DNA of 8,774 nucleotides, taken from NCBI GenBank assembly GCA_026986085.1, contig JALSPE010000124.1:1-8774 (forward strand), given 5' to 3'. The position numbers and the translations under genes were made by a program. This DNA comes from Campylobacteraceae bacterium. GTDB taxonomy: Bacteria > Campylobacterota > Campylobacteria > Campylobacterales > Sulfurovaceae. Below the pieces are notes generated by a model. It ran no database searches. It saw nothing but the letters and a program-made list of their open reading frames with translations, and was not told the origin of the DNA. This document shows positions 1 to 6,947 of the stretch, piece by piece. The first letter of the stretch is position 1. The number at the start of each line of letters is the position of its first letter.

Positions 1-2250
1 TTTAGAACAATTAGCAGATATAAATTTACTATTATCTTAACTGTAATTATAGGAACTCTACTATCTGCTGTTTTTGCCTATTATAAAAGTAATATTTATC
101 AAGCGAGTTCTACGATTCAAGTATCTACTACAAATAGTAAAGTTAATAGTAATGATATTCTACAAGATGCAATTATGGGTGGTGTTGTATCGAGTGATAT
201 AGATACAGAAATGGCGATACTAAAATCTCGCTCTTTAATTCAAGAGGCTATGAATAGTGTAGATTTAGTTACGCATATATGGGAAGTTAATAAATTTAAA
301 AAGAAAACGGAACTCTTTTTAGACTCTCCTATTGCAATAGATATGAAAAAAGGGCAAGGATATCTATTTAAAGCTACTCCTATAAACGATAAATCTTACA
401 ATTTAGAGGTAAAAGGTGTTACAAAAAATGGCATTAAATTTGAATATAAAGGAACAAAGCTCTTTGGTAAAGAGGTAAAGCATAGAAATTTTGAATTTAC
501 TATTACAAAAACAGGTTCACCAAAAATAGGAGTTGAGTATCAATTTATAGTCTATGAACCTAATTACTATGCTGATGAATTAAGTAAAAAGAGTATTAGC
601 GTATCTCAGCTTGGCAAAAAAGCTAATATCTTAAAATTAAGCTATAAAGATAGTGTTCCATTAAGAGCTAAACAATTTGTAGATACTCTATCACATGTAT
701 ATATGAAGCAAAATATTGAGCTTAAAACTAAAGAGGCTACACAAACTCTGAAATTTGTAAATAAACAGTTAGATATTATAGAAGCTAATCTGAAAAAATC
801 TGAAAAAAAATTAGAAGAGTTTAAGACAAAAGAGAAAACAATTGATATATCTATGACTGCTGAGCAAATATCTAAAACTCTATCAGAATATGAAGCTAAA
901 TTATCCATAATTGATATGCAAATATCAATTTTAAAAAATACACTAAATAAGATAAAAAAAGGAGTAGGTTTAGATACTTTAACTATAGTTGGATTAGATA
1001 TTGATGGTGCAGATGGTATCTCAGGCTTAATAAAAAATCTACAACAAGCTATGCTTGAGAGACGAGCACTACTTAGTGATTTTACTATGATTCATCCAAA
1101 AGTTAAAAAAATAACAACAAGAATAGCCAATTTAAAAAGAATGATTAGACAATCTATTTCGAATATACTTAAAAGTTTAAAACAGAAAAGAAACTTAATT
1201 AAAAGACAAATGGCAAAATATCAAAAACAACTACAAAAACTTCCAAAAATACAACAAAACTATTTAGGTTTAGAGAGAAAATTTACATTTAATGAAAAGT
1301 TTTATACATATCTTTTAGAAAAAAGAACAGAAACACAAATTAAAAAAGCAGCAACTGTTAGCCAAAATAGAATTGTAGATAAAGCTCTACTTCCTAAAGA
1401 GCCAATAAAACCAAATAGAAAACTAATAGTTGCAGTAGGTCTGATTTTAGGATTTATTTTAGGGATATTTATAGCTTTTTTAAGAGCATTCTTAGATAAT
1501 AAAATTTTAAGCGTTGATGATATTGAAAAAAATACAAATGTTCCTGTAATAGCAACAATTCCTAAATATAAAACTAAAAAGGGGGAGAGAAGGCTTTTGG
1601 TTATAAACAGACCAAAATCTTCTGTTGCAGAAGCCTTTAGAACGCTTAGAACTAACTTGCAATTTATGACTAAAGGAGAAGGCTCTAAAGTTATTGCAGT
1701 TACTTCAACGGTTGCATCTGAAGGCAAAACATCAATTGCATCAAATTTAGGAGCTGTAATCCAAATGCTTGGGAAAAAAGTAATAATTTTAAATTTCGAT
1801 TTAAGAAAACCTACACTTCATACTCTGTTTGATTTACCAAACACCAAAGGTTTAAGTATATATCTATCAGGACATGCTAAACTTAATGAAATTATTATGC
1901 ACACAAACATAGAGAATTTAGATATTATTACTGCTGGCACAGTTCCACCAAATCCAAGTGAACTAATTAATTCAGATAAAGCTATAGAATTAATAGAAAA
2001 ATTAAAAAAAGAGTATGATTATGTTATTTTAGATACGCCTCCTATTGGGTTAGTTACAGATGCAAGAATTTTATTAACAAATTCTGATGCAGTGCTATAT
2101 GTAATGAGAGCTGAATACTCTAAAAAAGATTTTATTAAATCTATAAATAACATTCATAAAGAAGGTGATGTAAAAAGTATGGGTATTGTCTTAAATGGAG
2201 TAGAAGCCGGTCATGGATATGGATATGGATATGGATATTATGAGGATTAA
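1..2250 (+). CDS. wzc: Wzc-like polysaccharide co-polymerase / BY-family tyrosine autokinase (5' end outside window)
   Basis: Inner-membrane protein that sets polysaccharide chain length and drives export, with a cytoplasmic tyrosine autokinase. The frame is open from base 1 with no start in view, and the first codons already read into a Wzz-type transmembrane helix (about codons 9-28), so the true start lies left of the window. The ATG at 175 is internal. Using window codon numbers, a long periplasmic coiled-coil region (about 240-420) is followed by a GNVR-like stretch, a Pro-rich segment (PKEPIKPNRK) and a second membrane helix (about 475-497). The kinase follows: Walker A ASEGKTS with Lys576, Walker A' LNFDLRKP (598-600), Walker B VILDTPP with Asp678, and the tail GYGYGYGYYED. 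The first Walker A' Asp is Asn here. The downstream phosphatase starts two bases after the stop, so the two are surely cotranscribed. Family assignment is firm; which polysaccharide is made cannot be told. Confidence 0.93.
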   Translation, partial: FRTISRYKFTIILTVIIGTLLSAVFAYYKSNIYQASSTIQVSTTNSKVNSNDILQDAIMGGVVSSDIDTEMAILKSRSLIQEAMNSVDLVTHIWEVNKFKKKTELFLDSPIAIDMKKGQGYLFKATPINDKSYNLEVKGVTKNGIKFEYKGTKLFGKEVKHRNFEFTITKTGSPKIGVEYQFIVYEPNYYADELSKKSISVSQLGKKANILKLSYKDSVPLRAKQFVDTLSHVYMKQNIELKTKEATQTLKFVNKQLDIIEANLKKSEKKLEEFKTKEKTIDISMTAEQISKTLSEYEAKLSIIDMQISILKNTLNKIKKGVGLDTLTIVGLDIDGADGISGLIKNLQQAMLERRALLSDFTMIHPKVKKITTRIANLKRMIRQSISNILKSLKQKRNLIKRQMAKYQKQLQKLPKIQQNYLGLERKFTFNEKFYTYLLEKRTETQIKKAATVSQNRIVDKALLPKEPIKPNRKLIVAVGLILGFILGIFIAFLRAFLDNKILSVDDIEKNTNVPVIATIPKYKTKKGERRLLVINRPKSSVAEAFRTLRTNLQFMTKGEGSKVIAVTSTVASEGKTSIASNLGAVIQMLGKKVIILNFDLRKPTLHTLFDLPNTKGLSIYLSGHAKLNEIIMHTNIENLDIITAGTVPPNPSELINSDKAIELIEKLKKEYDYVILDTPPIGLVTDARILLTNSDAVLYVMRAEYSKKDFIKSINNIHKEGDVKSMGIVLNGVEAGHGYGYGYGYYED
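2215..2238 (+). repeat. Four tandem GGATAT hexamers encoding the Gly-Tyr tail
   Basis: Four perfect copies of GGATAT lie in frame at the 3' end of the kinase gene, each encoding Gly-Tyr, followed by Tyr-Glu-Asp and the stop. BY-kinases autophosphorylate a C-terminal tyrosine cluster, so these repeats encode the likely phosphoacceptor tail. Because the unit is six bases, gain or loss of a copy would keep the frame and change only the number of tyrosines. Confidence 0.9.
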
Positions 2251-2252
2251 TA

Positions 2253-2993
2253 ATGTTTTCTATTTTTAGAAAAAAGATAACAAAAAATGAAATAATTGAA
2301 AACTTAGGTTTTGTAGATCTGCACTCACATCTCATACCAAATATAGATGACGGTGCAAAAAACTTAAAGCAAAGTATTGAATTAATTAAAAGCTTAAAAG
2401 AAATTGGCTATAAAAAGTTAATAACTACTCCTCATATAATGATAGATGCTTATCCAAATAGTGAACTAGATATTACAACAAAACTTTTAAATTTAAAACT
2501 CAATTTAGCGAAAGAGAATATTGCTATTACAATAGAAGCTGCCGCAGAATATTATATAGATGAGGGATTTTTGGAACATCTTTATAACAAGCCCCTTTTA
2601 ATAAATAGTGAATACCTACTATTTGAGACATCTTATATGTCTAAACCTATGAATTTAGAAGATCAAATTCACGAAATAAATGCAAAAGGCTATAAGCCTC
2701 TTTTTGCTCATCCAGAGAGATATAGATATATAAAAGATTTCGATAAAGAGTATTACAGATTTAAAGAACTAGGTGTTTATTTTCAGTTAGATTTAAACTC
2801 AATAGGTGGCTTTTATGGAAAAGATGCCCATAAAAAAGCTACCTATTTAGTAGATAAAGGTTTAGTAGATTTTATTGGAAGCGATACACACAATAAAAAA
2901 CATATCAACAATTTATTAGAATCACTTAACGAATCAAACTTTTGGTATAAACTGTTCAAAAAAAATAAAATATTAAACAAAAACTTACTTTAA
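2253..2993 (+). CDS. PHP-family protein-tyrosine phosphatase (CpsB/YwqE/Wzb type)
   Basis: Predicted metal-dependent phosphotyrosine phosphatase that dephosphorylates the BY-kinase encoded just upstream. The 246-aa length is normal for the family. PHP metal-binding motifs are all present in order: DLHSHLIP (Asp22, His24, His26) followed by DDGA (32-35), TTPH (His61), the AAAEYY acidic motif (Glu99), LLFETSY (Glu125), FAHPERY (His153, Glu155) and GSDTH (Asp211, His213). There is no signal peptide or membrane segment, consistent with action in the cytoplasm. The ATG lies two bases after the kinase stop, and a GAGG ribosome site at 2242-2245 sits inside the kinase's last codons, so translation is probably coupled. 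This PHP class is best known from Gram-positive capsule operons; the small Wzb-type phosphatase of enterobacteria is unrelated. Confidence 0.92.
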   Translation: MFSIFRKKITKNEIIENLGFVDLHSHLIPNIDDGAKNLKQSIELIKSLKEIGYKKLITTPHIMIDAYPNSELDITTKLLNLKLNLAKENIAITIEAAAEYYIDEGFLEHLYNKPLLINSEYLLFETSYMSKPMNLEDQIHEINAKGYKPLFAHPERYRYIKDFDKEYYRFKELGVYFQLDLNSIGGFYGKDAHKKATYLVDKGLVDFIGSDTHNKKHINNLLESLNESNFWYKLFKKNKILNKNLL

Positions 2994-3264
2994 ATATATA
3001 CGGTATTACTATCAAAAGAAAATTATCAAAAGAATATACACCAAACAATATAAAACCTAAAAAAGGATAATATAAAGGGTTAAAATTTAAGGTATCTTTT
3101 AAATAAGCAAAAACTATTAAACTCTCTATAAAATCGTCATATAATTTTACTCTTTTCCATTAGAATACATCTATATAAATGTCTTTATATTAAAATAAAT
3201 ATTGTAGTGATATCTTAATACCACGACAATATTACTTATATTGATTTTTATTATAATGTATAAA
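2994..3264. other. Convergent intergenic spacer, possible decayed gene on the minus strand
   Basis: This 271-bp, very AT-rich gap lies between two convergent genes. No intact gene with a start codon and ribosome site was found. It holds the hairpin at 3198-3233. On the minus strand there is a run of 67 codons without a stop (3159 down to 2959, stop 2958-2956) that begins right after a stop codon, has no ATG, and overlaps the 3' end of the phosphatase gene. It reads as a hydrophobic, membrane-protein-like sequence, which may be a gene remnant or merely the reverse of A-rich DNA. Confidence 0.4.
3198..3233 (-). terminator. Long imperfect hairpin between convergent genes, likely terminator
   Basis: An 8-bp perfect outer stem (AATATTGT / ACAATATT) is followed by one mismatch and a 7-bp inner stem closing on a 4-base loop. 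The inner stem has a G-U pair when read on the minus strand but an A-C mismatch on the plus strand, so it folds better in the minus transcript, about 30 bases after the export lipoprotein gene stops. Flanks are T-rich but lack a clean run of Ts, so termination is likely rather than certain. It may serve both directions. Confidence 0.5.
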
Positions 3265-4020
3265 CTACTTTGATAAAGCAGCAGCAGTTGCAACTGGAGA
3301 TAGAGCTACACCGACAGCTTTAAAAACCTCTAGTTTGCTCATAGTGGTTACCTTGGCACTATTTGGAGCTATATATACAATATCACCTGGTTTTAACATT
3401 TTAAATGAATTAGCTAAAGAGTTGCTACCACTTAAACTAAGTTTTACAAGACCTGCACTGCTTCCTTCTCTTCTTACAATATAGATGGCATTTTTTGCTC
3501 CAGAATCCATAAAGCCACCAGCTGAACCTATTGCACTAAGTAGAGGAATTTCTCCACCATTTGTCAAATTAATTGGTCCAGGTTTTTTAACATCGCCTAA
3601 AACATATACCTTTTTATCAGGCACTTCTACTGCTACAATAGCATCAACAATACTTTTTCTGATTTTCTTTTGTATCTTTGCAGATGCTTCAGATTCAGTT
3701 AAATTGGCAACTTTTATTTTACCAACTACTGGCAAAATTACATAACCTCTCTCATCTACCAATGCACCATTTTCTGGAACACCACTGCTTTCATTCTCAA
3801 ATGCTCCATATATCTTTACACTTAATCTATCGTAGGGTTTAATAATATATGGATGTGATGTTCCAGTTAGCTCAGTGCTATCTAATACCATACTGCTATC
3901 AACTGCTGTATTATTTTTATCCAAATCATTAAACAATAACAACTCTTGTTTAGAAGCACACCCACTCAATACAAAAGATGCAACTACCCCACTAATCAAA
4001 AATTTAAAATTTAATTGCAT
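3265..4020 (-). CDS. Wza-like outer-membrane polysaccharide export lipoprotein
   Basis: Component of the outer-membrane channel that exports polysaccharide and docks with a Wzc-type inner-membrane partner, such as the one encoded at 1-2250. The N-terminal signal peptide ends in a lipobox VLSGC with Cys21 as the lipidated residue. Then come a polysaccharide export (PES) domain from about residue 57 (IIKPYDRLSVKIYG) to 133, an SLBB-type domain starting at VYVLGDVKKPGPI (138-150), and the family's closing motif LKPGDIVYIAP (209-219). The last 25 residues (from MSKLEVFKAVGVAL) could be the amphipathic helix that crosses the outer membrane in Wza. At 251 aa it is shorter than E. coli Wza (about 380 aa) and appears to have a single SLBB domain. 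An AGGAGA site (4034-4029) eight bases upstream supports the ATG. It is transcribed towards the kinase/phosphatase genes, not with them. Confidence 0.9.
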   Translation of the reverse strand: MQLNFKFLISGVVASFVLSGCASKQELLLFNDLDKNNTAVDSSMVLDSTELTGTSHPYIIKPYDRLSVKIYGAFENESSGVPENGALVDERGYVILPVVGKIKVANLTESEASAKIQKKIRKSIVDAIVAVEVPDKKVYVLGDVKKPGPINLTNGGEIPLLSAIGSAGGFMDSGAKNAIYIVRREGSSAGLVKLSLSGSNSLANSFKMLKPGDIVYIAPNSAKVTTMSKLEVFKAVGVALSPVATAAALSK

Positions 4021-4050
4021 ATATCTCTTCTCCTCAAATAAAATAAGTTA

Positions 4051-4056
4051 ATTATA
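4051..4056 (-). promoter_or_regulatory. Probable -10 element for the export lipoprotein gene
   Basis: A perfect TATAAT on the minus strand is preceded directly upstream by TTTTTTTTGA (T-run at 4066-4059), the T-rich pattern typical of sigma-70 promoters in Campylobacterota, which often lack a clear -35. It lies 30 bases upstream of the ATG at 4020. It stands in the 122-bp gap after the DsrE-like gene, suggesting the lipoprotein gene has its own transcript. Confidence 0.55.
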
Positions 4057-4142
4057 TCAAAAAAAATAGTAATAGCTATTAAATGCTTCATTTTAAAAGA
4101 TAATAAAATAATTTAATCTCTTTATAGAACAGATATATTGAA

Positions 4143-4586
4143 TCAATACGGCGTTGCATCAATAAAGCCATGCGCTTGACGCTCAATTACTTCTACAATT
4201 CCTGCTTGAACAAAGGTAATATCCTCTATAAAATCCTTTTTCTTCCAACCCATTGTCTGCATTGTATTAATACAACCTATAAACTCAACATCATAATCCA
4301 TTAGAGATTTTATTCTGCTTAGTGTCTTTTTATCGTAATCTTTTTTCAAAACCCTCATTCCAGGTCCATAAGCTATAACAACAACCTTTAAGCCACCATC
4401 TGGATACTCTTTTAAGATATTATATATTGTCCCTAACATATGGTTGGCGTAGTGTATATCTTTATTGTTTAGCTTCATTATAATCTCTCTTGGCTTGTCA
4501 AAACTTGGTTTTGGGTCTTTAAAGTTATATTTACCAAAAAGCGATAATGGTAAAATTAATAGTATAGTTAAAAAAATTCGTCTCAT
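4143..4586 (-). CDS. Secreted DsrE-superfamily protein (COG1416-like)
   Basis: A 147-aa protein with a clear Sec signal peptide (MRRIFLTILLILPLSLFGKY), so probably periplasmic. The mature part follows the DsrE/DsrF-like fold pattern: HYANHMLGTIYNILKEYP helix, LKVVVIAYGPG strand and loop (66-76), a conserved single cysteine in FIGCINTMQTMGW (Cys105), then FVQAGIVEVIERQAHGF (125-141) at the C-terminus. In this superfamily the cysteine can carry sulfane sulfur (known for TusD/DsrE); secreted members like this have no firmly established reaction. Its ATG overlaps the stop of the MOSC gene by one base (TAATG), with a GGGG ribosome site inside that gene, indicating coupled translation. Closeness to the sox genes suggests a role in periplasmic sulfur handling, but this is inference. 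Confidence 0.82.
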   Translation of the reverse strand: MRRIFLTILLILPLSLFGKYNFKDPKPSFDKPREIIMKLNNKDIHYANHMLGTIYNILKEYPDGGLKVVVIAYGPGMRVLKKDYDKKTLSRIKSLMDYDVEFIGCINTMQTMGWKKKDFIEDITFVQAGIVEVIERQAHGFIDATPY

Positions 4587-5044
4587 TATATACCCCTTTT
4601 AAGTTCAATAGTGCTATCAACCTTAATTACTCCACCTTTTACTATTTTAGCATAAATACCTCTTCTATTCAATAAAAGCTTAGGGAGTTTAGAGTTATAT
4701 TTACTCAAGTGTTTACAAAGAGTGCACTCTCTAGTTATCTCTAACAAAGCACCATTAATATCAATAATATCTCCACTATCTAAAATGTGTGGATCGAAAT
4801 CAAGCAGTAGATTCTCACCTAAAGCAACATCTGGAATATCTATATTGTGAGATTTAGCTAAGTCATATGAGTTTTTACCAATTAACATAATTAATCTATC
4901 TTTATCTTCACTATTGGCAAATTTATCGCCCTCTATTCCAAAATCTTTTTTTACTACTATAGCATCTCTTTTTTCCCTAACACCACTGGTTCCAATTGGT
5001 GCAATATATATTGACAATACTTTACCTAATATTTTACTACTCAT
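4586..5044 (-). CDS. MOSC-domain protein
   Basis: A stand-alone 152-aa MOSC (molybdenum cofactor sulfurase C-terminal) domain protein, predicted cytoplasmic with no signal peptide. Family features visible: N-terminal VLSIYIAPI strand, GIEGDKF (36-42), DRLIMLIGKNSY (49-60), LGENLL (75-80), and the conserved cysteine region RECTLCKHL (Cys107, Cys110), ending with RGIYAKIVKGG and a beta-strand. MOSC domains are thought to bind sulfur on the conserved cysteine or to bind Mo cofactor; related YiiM/YuaD proteins act in reduction of N-hydroxylated compounds. Which applies here cannot be told. The ribosome site before the ATG is weak (GGAA). It forms a two-gene unit with the DsrE-like gene. Confidence 0.85.
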   Translation of the reverse strand: MSSKILGKVLSIYIAPIGTSGVREKRDAIVVKKDFGIEGDKFANSEDKDRLIMLIGKNSYDLAKSHNIDIPDVALGENLLLDFDPHILDSGDIIDINGALLEITRECTLCKHLSKYNSKLPKLLLNRRGIYAKIVKGGVIKVDSTIELKRGI

Positions 5045-5069
5045 AACTATTCCAATAGAGAGATTTATT

Positions 5070-5120
5070 AACTTCTTACATAAACTTATAATACTCTTTT
5101 ATAGGGTTATGTAAGAGGTT
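5070..5120. promoter_or_regulatory. Inverted repeat with 14-bp arms around a possible promoter of the MOSC-DsrE unit
   Basis: Arms at 5070-5083 (AACTTCTTACATAA) and 5107-5120 (TTATGTAAGAGGTT) match with one mismatch across a 23-base centre. On the minus strand the centre contains TATTAT (5093-5088), a candidate -10, and TTACAT (5114-5109) within one arm could be a -35, although the 15-base spacing is short. It is either an operator pair or a long-loop hairpin at the end of the soxB transcript. In minus-strand RNA the mismatch is A-C, so the hairpin is slightly weaker in that direction. Confidence 0.4.
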
Positions 5121-5137
5121 TAATATAAAATAGCACA

Positions 5138-5164
5138 AGAGCAGAGCCAAAGACTCTCTACTCT
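5138..5164 (-). terminator. Candidate terminator after soxB
   Basis: Eleven bases after the soxB stop the minus transcript can form AGAG / CTCT and AGAGTC / GGCTCT stems (one G-U pair) separated by a small internal loop, closing on TTT. The following bases (TGTGCTATTTTATATT) are T-rich but not a clean run, so this is a plausible yet weak end of the sox operon. Confidence 0.4.
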
Positions 5165-5174
5165 TAATACCAAT

Positions 5175-6938
5175 TTAGCACTTAACAATACCCTTATTAT
5201 TTTTAAGACCAATAATTTCTGGTGTATCAACTTTAAGTTGCTTAATATGCTTAACATTTTTAAGATACTTCTCAACTGTCTCCCAAACTGGCTCACCTGG
5301 AGCTTTAGAATTAACAGTTGACCAACCAGCAACTTTATATTTCTTTTTAGGGTCAAGTGGCTTACCATCAAGCATCTTAACATTACTAATTCTTTTACCC
5401 ATCTTTTGAAGCGGATCAATAGTATATGAAAGACCACCTGTTCTAACCATATCTCCACCTTGCTGATAGAATGGGTCTTGGTTAAATAGGTTATCGGCAA
5501 CATCCTCTAATACATTCTTAATTGTTGCACCATCCATCTCTTTTAAGTAAGTCTCAGGGTATGTCATAGCTGTTTGAGTAGCTAAATCATCAAATGTAAT
5601 CTCTTGCCCTGGCATTACAGATGTTCCCCATCTAAATCCTGGTGAAAAAGATACATCAGCTCCCTTAATCTCTCTTAGGGCATCACAAATTATTTGGTCA
5701 AAACTACCATTAAAGTTACCCCTTCTAAATAGTGTAACATCTGTAGTTCCAATAACTCTTGTAATATCTTTTAAGAATGGTTTTCTAACCTTATCGATAT
5801 AAGCTTTCATCTCTTTATCTTCTGGAACCAAGTCGCTAAATACTGGAAGTAGTGTAAATTTAAAATCTTTAACCTTACCATCTTGAATATCAAGGTCTAA
5901 AACATTTAAGAATTTACCATTACTACCTGCATTACAAACATAAGTTGTTCCAGCTTTATTCTTAACTGGCACAGCTTCTGGCACACCATCATGAGTGTGT
6001 CCACCCATAATAAAGTCTATTCCACTTACAACCTGAGCTAACTTTTTATCAACATCAAAACCATTGTGAGATAGTAAAATTATAGCATCAGGCTTCTCTT
6101 TTTTCTTAATTTTTCCAATTAAATCTTGCAACTCTTCTGGTTTAATACCAAATGTCCAATCTGGGATAAATCTTTTTGGATTTGCTATAGATGTATATGG
6201 AAATGCTTGTCCGATAATTGCAACTTTTGCCTTGCCAAGTGTTTTCATAACATATGGTTTGAAAGCTAAGCCACTATCTTCATCAAATGCCGGAGCCCCA
6301 TCCATTAGAGCATCCTCTTTTACAAATACATTTTGAGCAACAAAATCAGCTTTTAACTCTTTAATATTTTCAAGAACCTCTTTTTCTGTATAAGTAAACT
6401 CCCAGTGTCCTGTACATACATCAGCACCCAAAACATTTAAAGCTCCAACCATATCTTTACCACGAGTTTGAAGTGCTGTCCAGCTACCTTGCCATGTATC
6501 TCCTCCATCAAGTAGCAGAGTTTTATCTTTACCAAACTCTCCTCTTAATGAATCTACCATAGTTTTCAAATGAGCAAAACCACCCATTCTTCCAATTGCT
6601 TTTGCATTTTTTTCAAAATCCACACAAGAGAAAGCATAAGTTAATCTATCATTACCTTTAATATGATAATAATCTAAAAAGTGTTTTCCAACAATATGTG
6701 GAGGAACATTTTTATTACCATATAAACCAATATTTACGCTAGGCTCTCTAAAGTAAACTGGAACTAACTGAGCATGCGTATCTGTCATATGTAAAATTCT
6801 TGCATTTCCAAATGGTTTAAGCTTATAGTAATCTTTAAGCTTACCCTCTGGAGATAATCTTGTATGTGAATTTGCAAAAATTGGCGTGCTTCCAAGTGCC
6901 GCCATTAAATACATAAACTCTCTTCTTCCTAAACTCAT
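5175..6938 (-). CDS. soxB: SoxB, dimanganese sulfate thiohydrolase
   Basis: Periplasmic enzyme of the Sox thiosulfate-oxidation pathway that hydrolyses the terminal sulfone of the SoxY cysteine S-thiosulfonate and releases sulfate. The 587-aa length is usual for the family. The N-terminus GRREFMYLMAALG carries a twin-arginine export motif, fitting a cofactor-loaded enzyme folded before export. 5'-nucleotidase-family metallophosphoesterase motifs are intact: MTDTHAQL (Asp53, His55), LLDGGDTWQGS (Asp147), the SoxB-typical TGHWEFTY (His178), LLSHNGFD (His291) and GGHTHDG (His314, His316). The C-terminal nucleotidase-type domain follows from about residue 390, and the protein ends in a cysteine (GIVKC). 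It starts nine bases after the haem-free 140-aa gene, with an AAGGA site overlapping that gene's stop, so it is part of the same operon. Assignment is certain. Confidence 0.97.
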   Translation of the reverse strand: MSLGRREFMYLMAALGSTPIFANSHTRLSPEGKLKDYYKLKPFGNARILHMTDTHAQLVPVYFREPSVNIGLYGNKNVPPHIVGKHFLDYYHIKGNDRLTYAFSCVDFEKNAKAIGRMGGFAHLKTMVDSLRGEFGKDKTLLLDGGDTWQGSWTALQTRGKDMVGALNVLGADVCTGHWEFTYTEKEVLENIKELKADFVAQNVFVKEDALMDGAPAFDEDSGLAFKPYVMKTLGKAKVAIIGQAFPYTSIANPKRFIPDWTFGIKPEELQDLIGKIKKKEKPDAIILLSHNGFDVDKKLAQVVSGIDFIMGGHTHDGVPEAVPVKNKAGTTYVCNAGSNGKFLNVLDLDIQDGKVKDFKFTLLPVFSDLVPEDKEMKAYIDKVRKPFLKDITRVIGTTDVTLFRRGNFNGSFDQIICDALREIKGADVSFSPGFRWGTSVMPGQEITFDDLATQTAMTYPETYLKEMDGATIKNVLEDVADNLFNQDPFYQQGGDMVRTGGLSYTIDPLQKMGKRISNVKMLDGKPLDPKKKYKVAGWSTVNSKAPGEPVWETVEKYLKNVKHIKQLKVDTPEIIGLKNNKGIVKC

Positions 6939-6947
6939 ATTTTTCCT

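Noticed and set aside
175..177. ATG as the start of the kinase gene
   Set aside because: The frame is open from base 1 and encodes a Wzz-type transmembrane helix before this ATG, so the gene begins outside the window.
1302..1727. 141-codon open frame on the minus strand
   Set aside because: Antisense to the membrane helix and Walker A region of the kinase gene, whose motifs are unmistakable; no family features of its own.
3009..3036. Short direct repeat of ATCAAAAGAA
   Set aside because: Two near-identical 10-11-base A-rich copies are expected by chance in DNA this rich in A.
3485..3745. 86-codon open frame on the plus strand
   Set aside because: Antisense shadow of the export lipoprotein gene, with no independent support.
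5120..5503. 127-codon open frame on the minus strand
   Set aside because: It lies mostly inside the 3' end of soxB in another frame, is Leu-rich in a low-complexity way, and has no ribosome site; soxB is certain.
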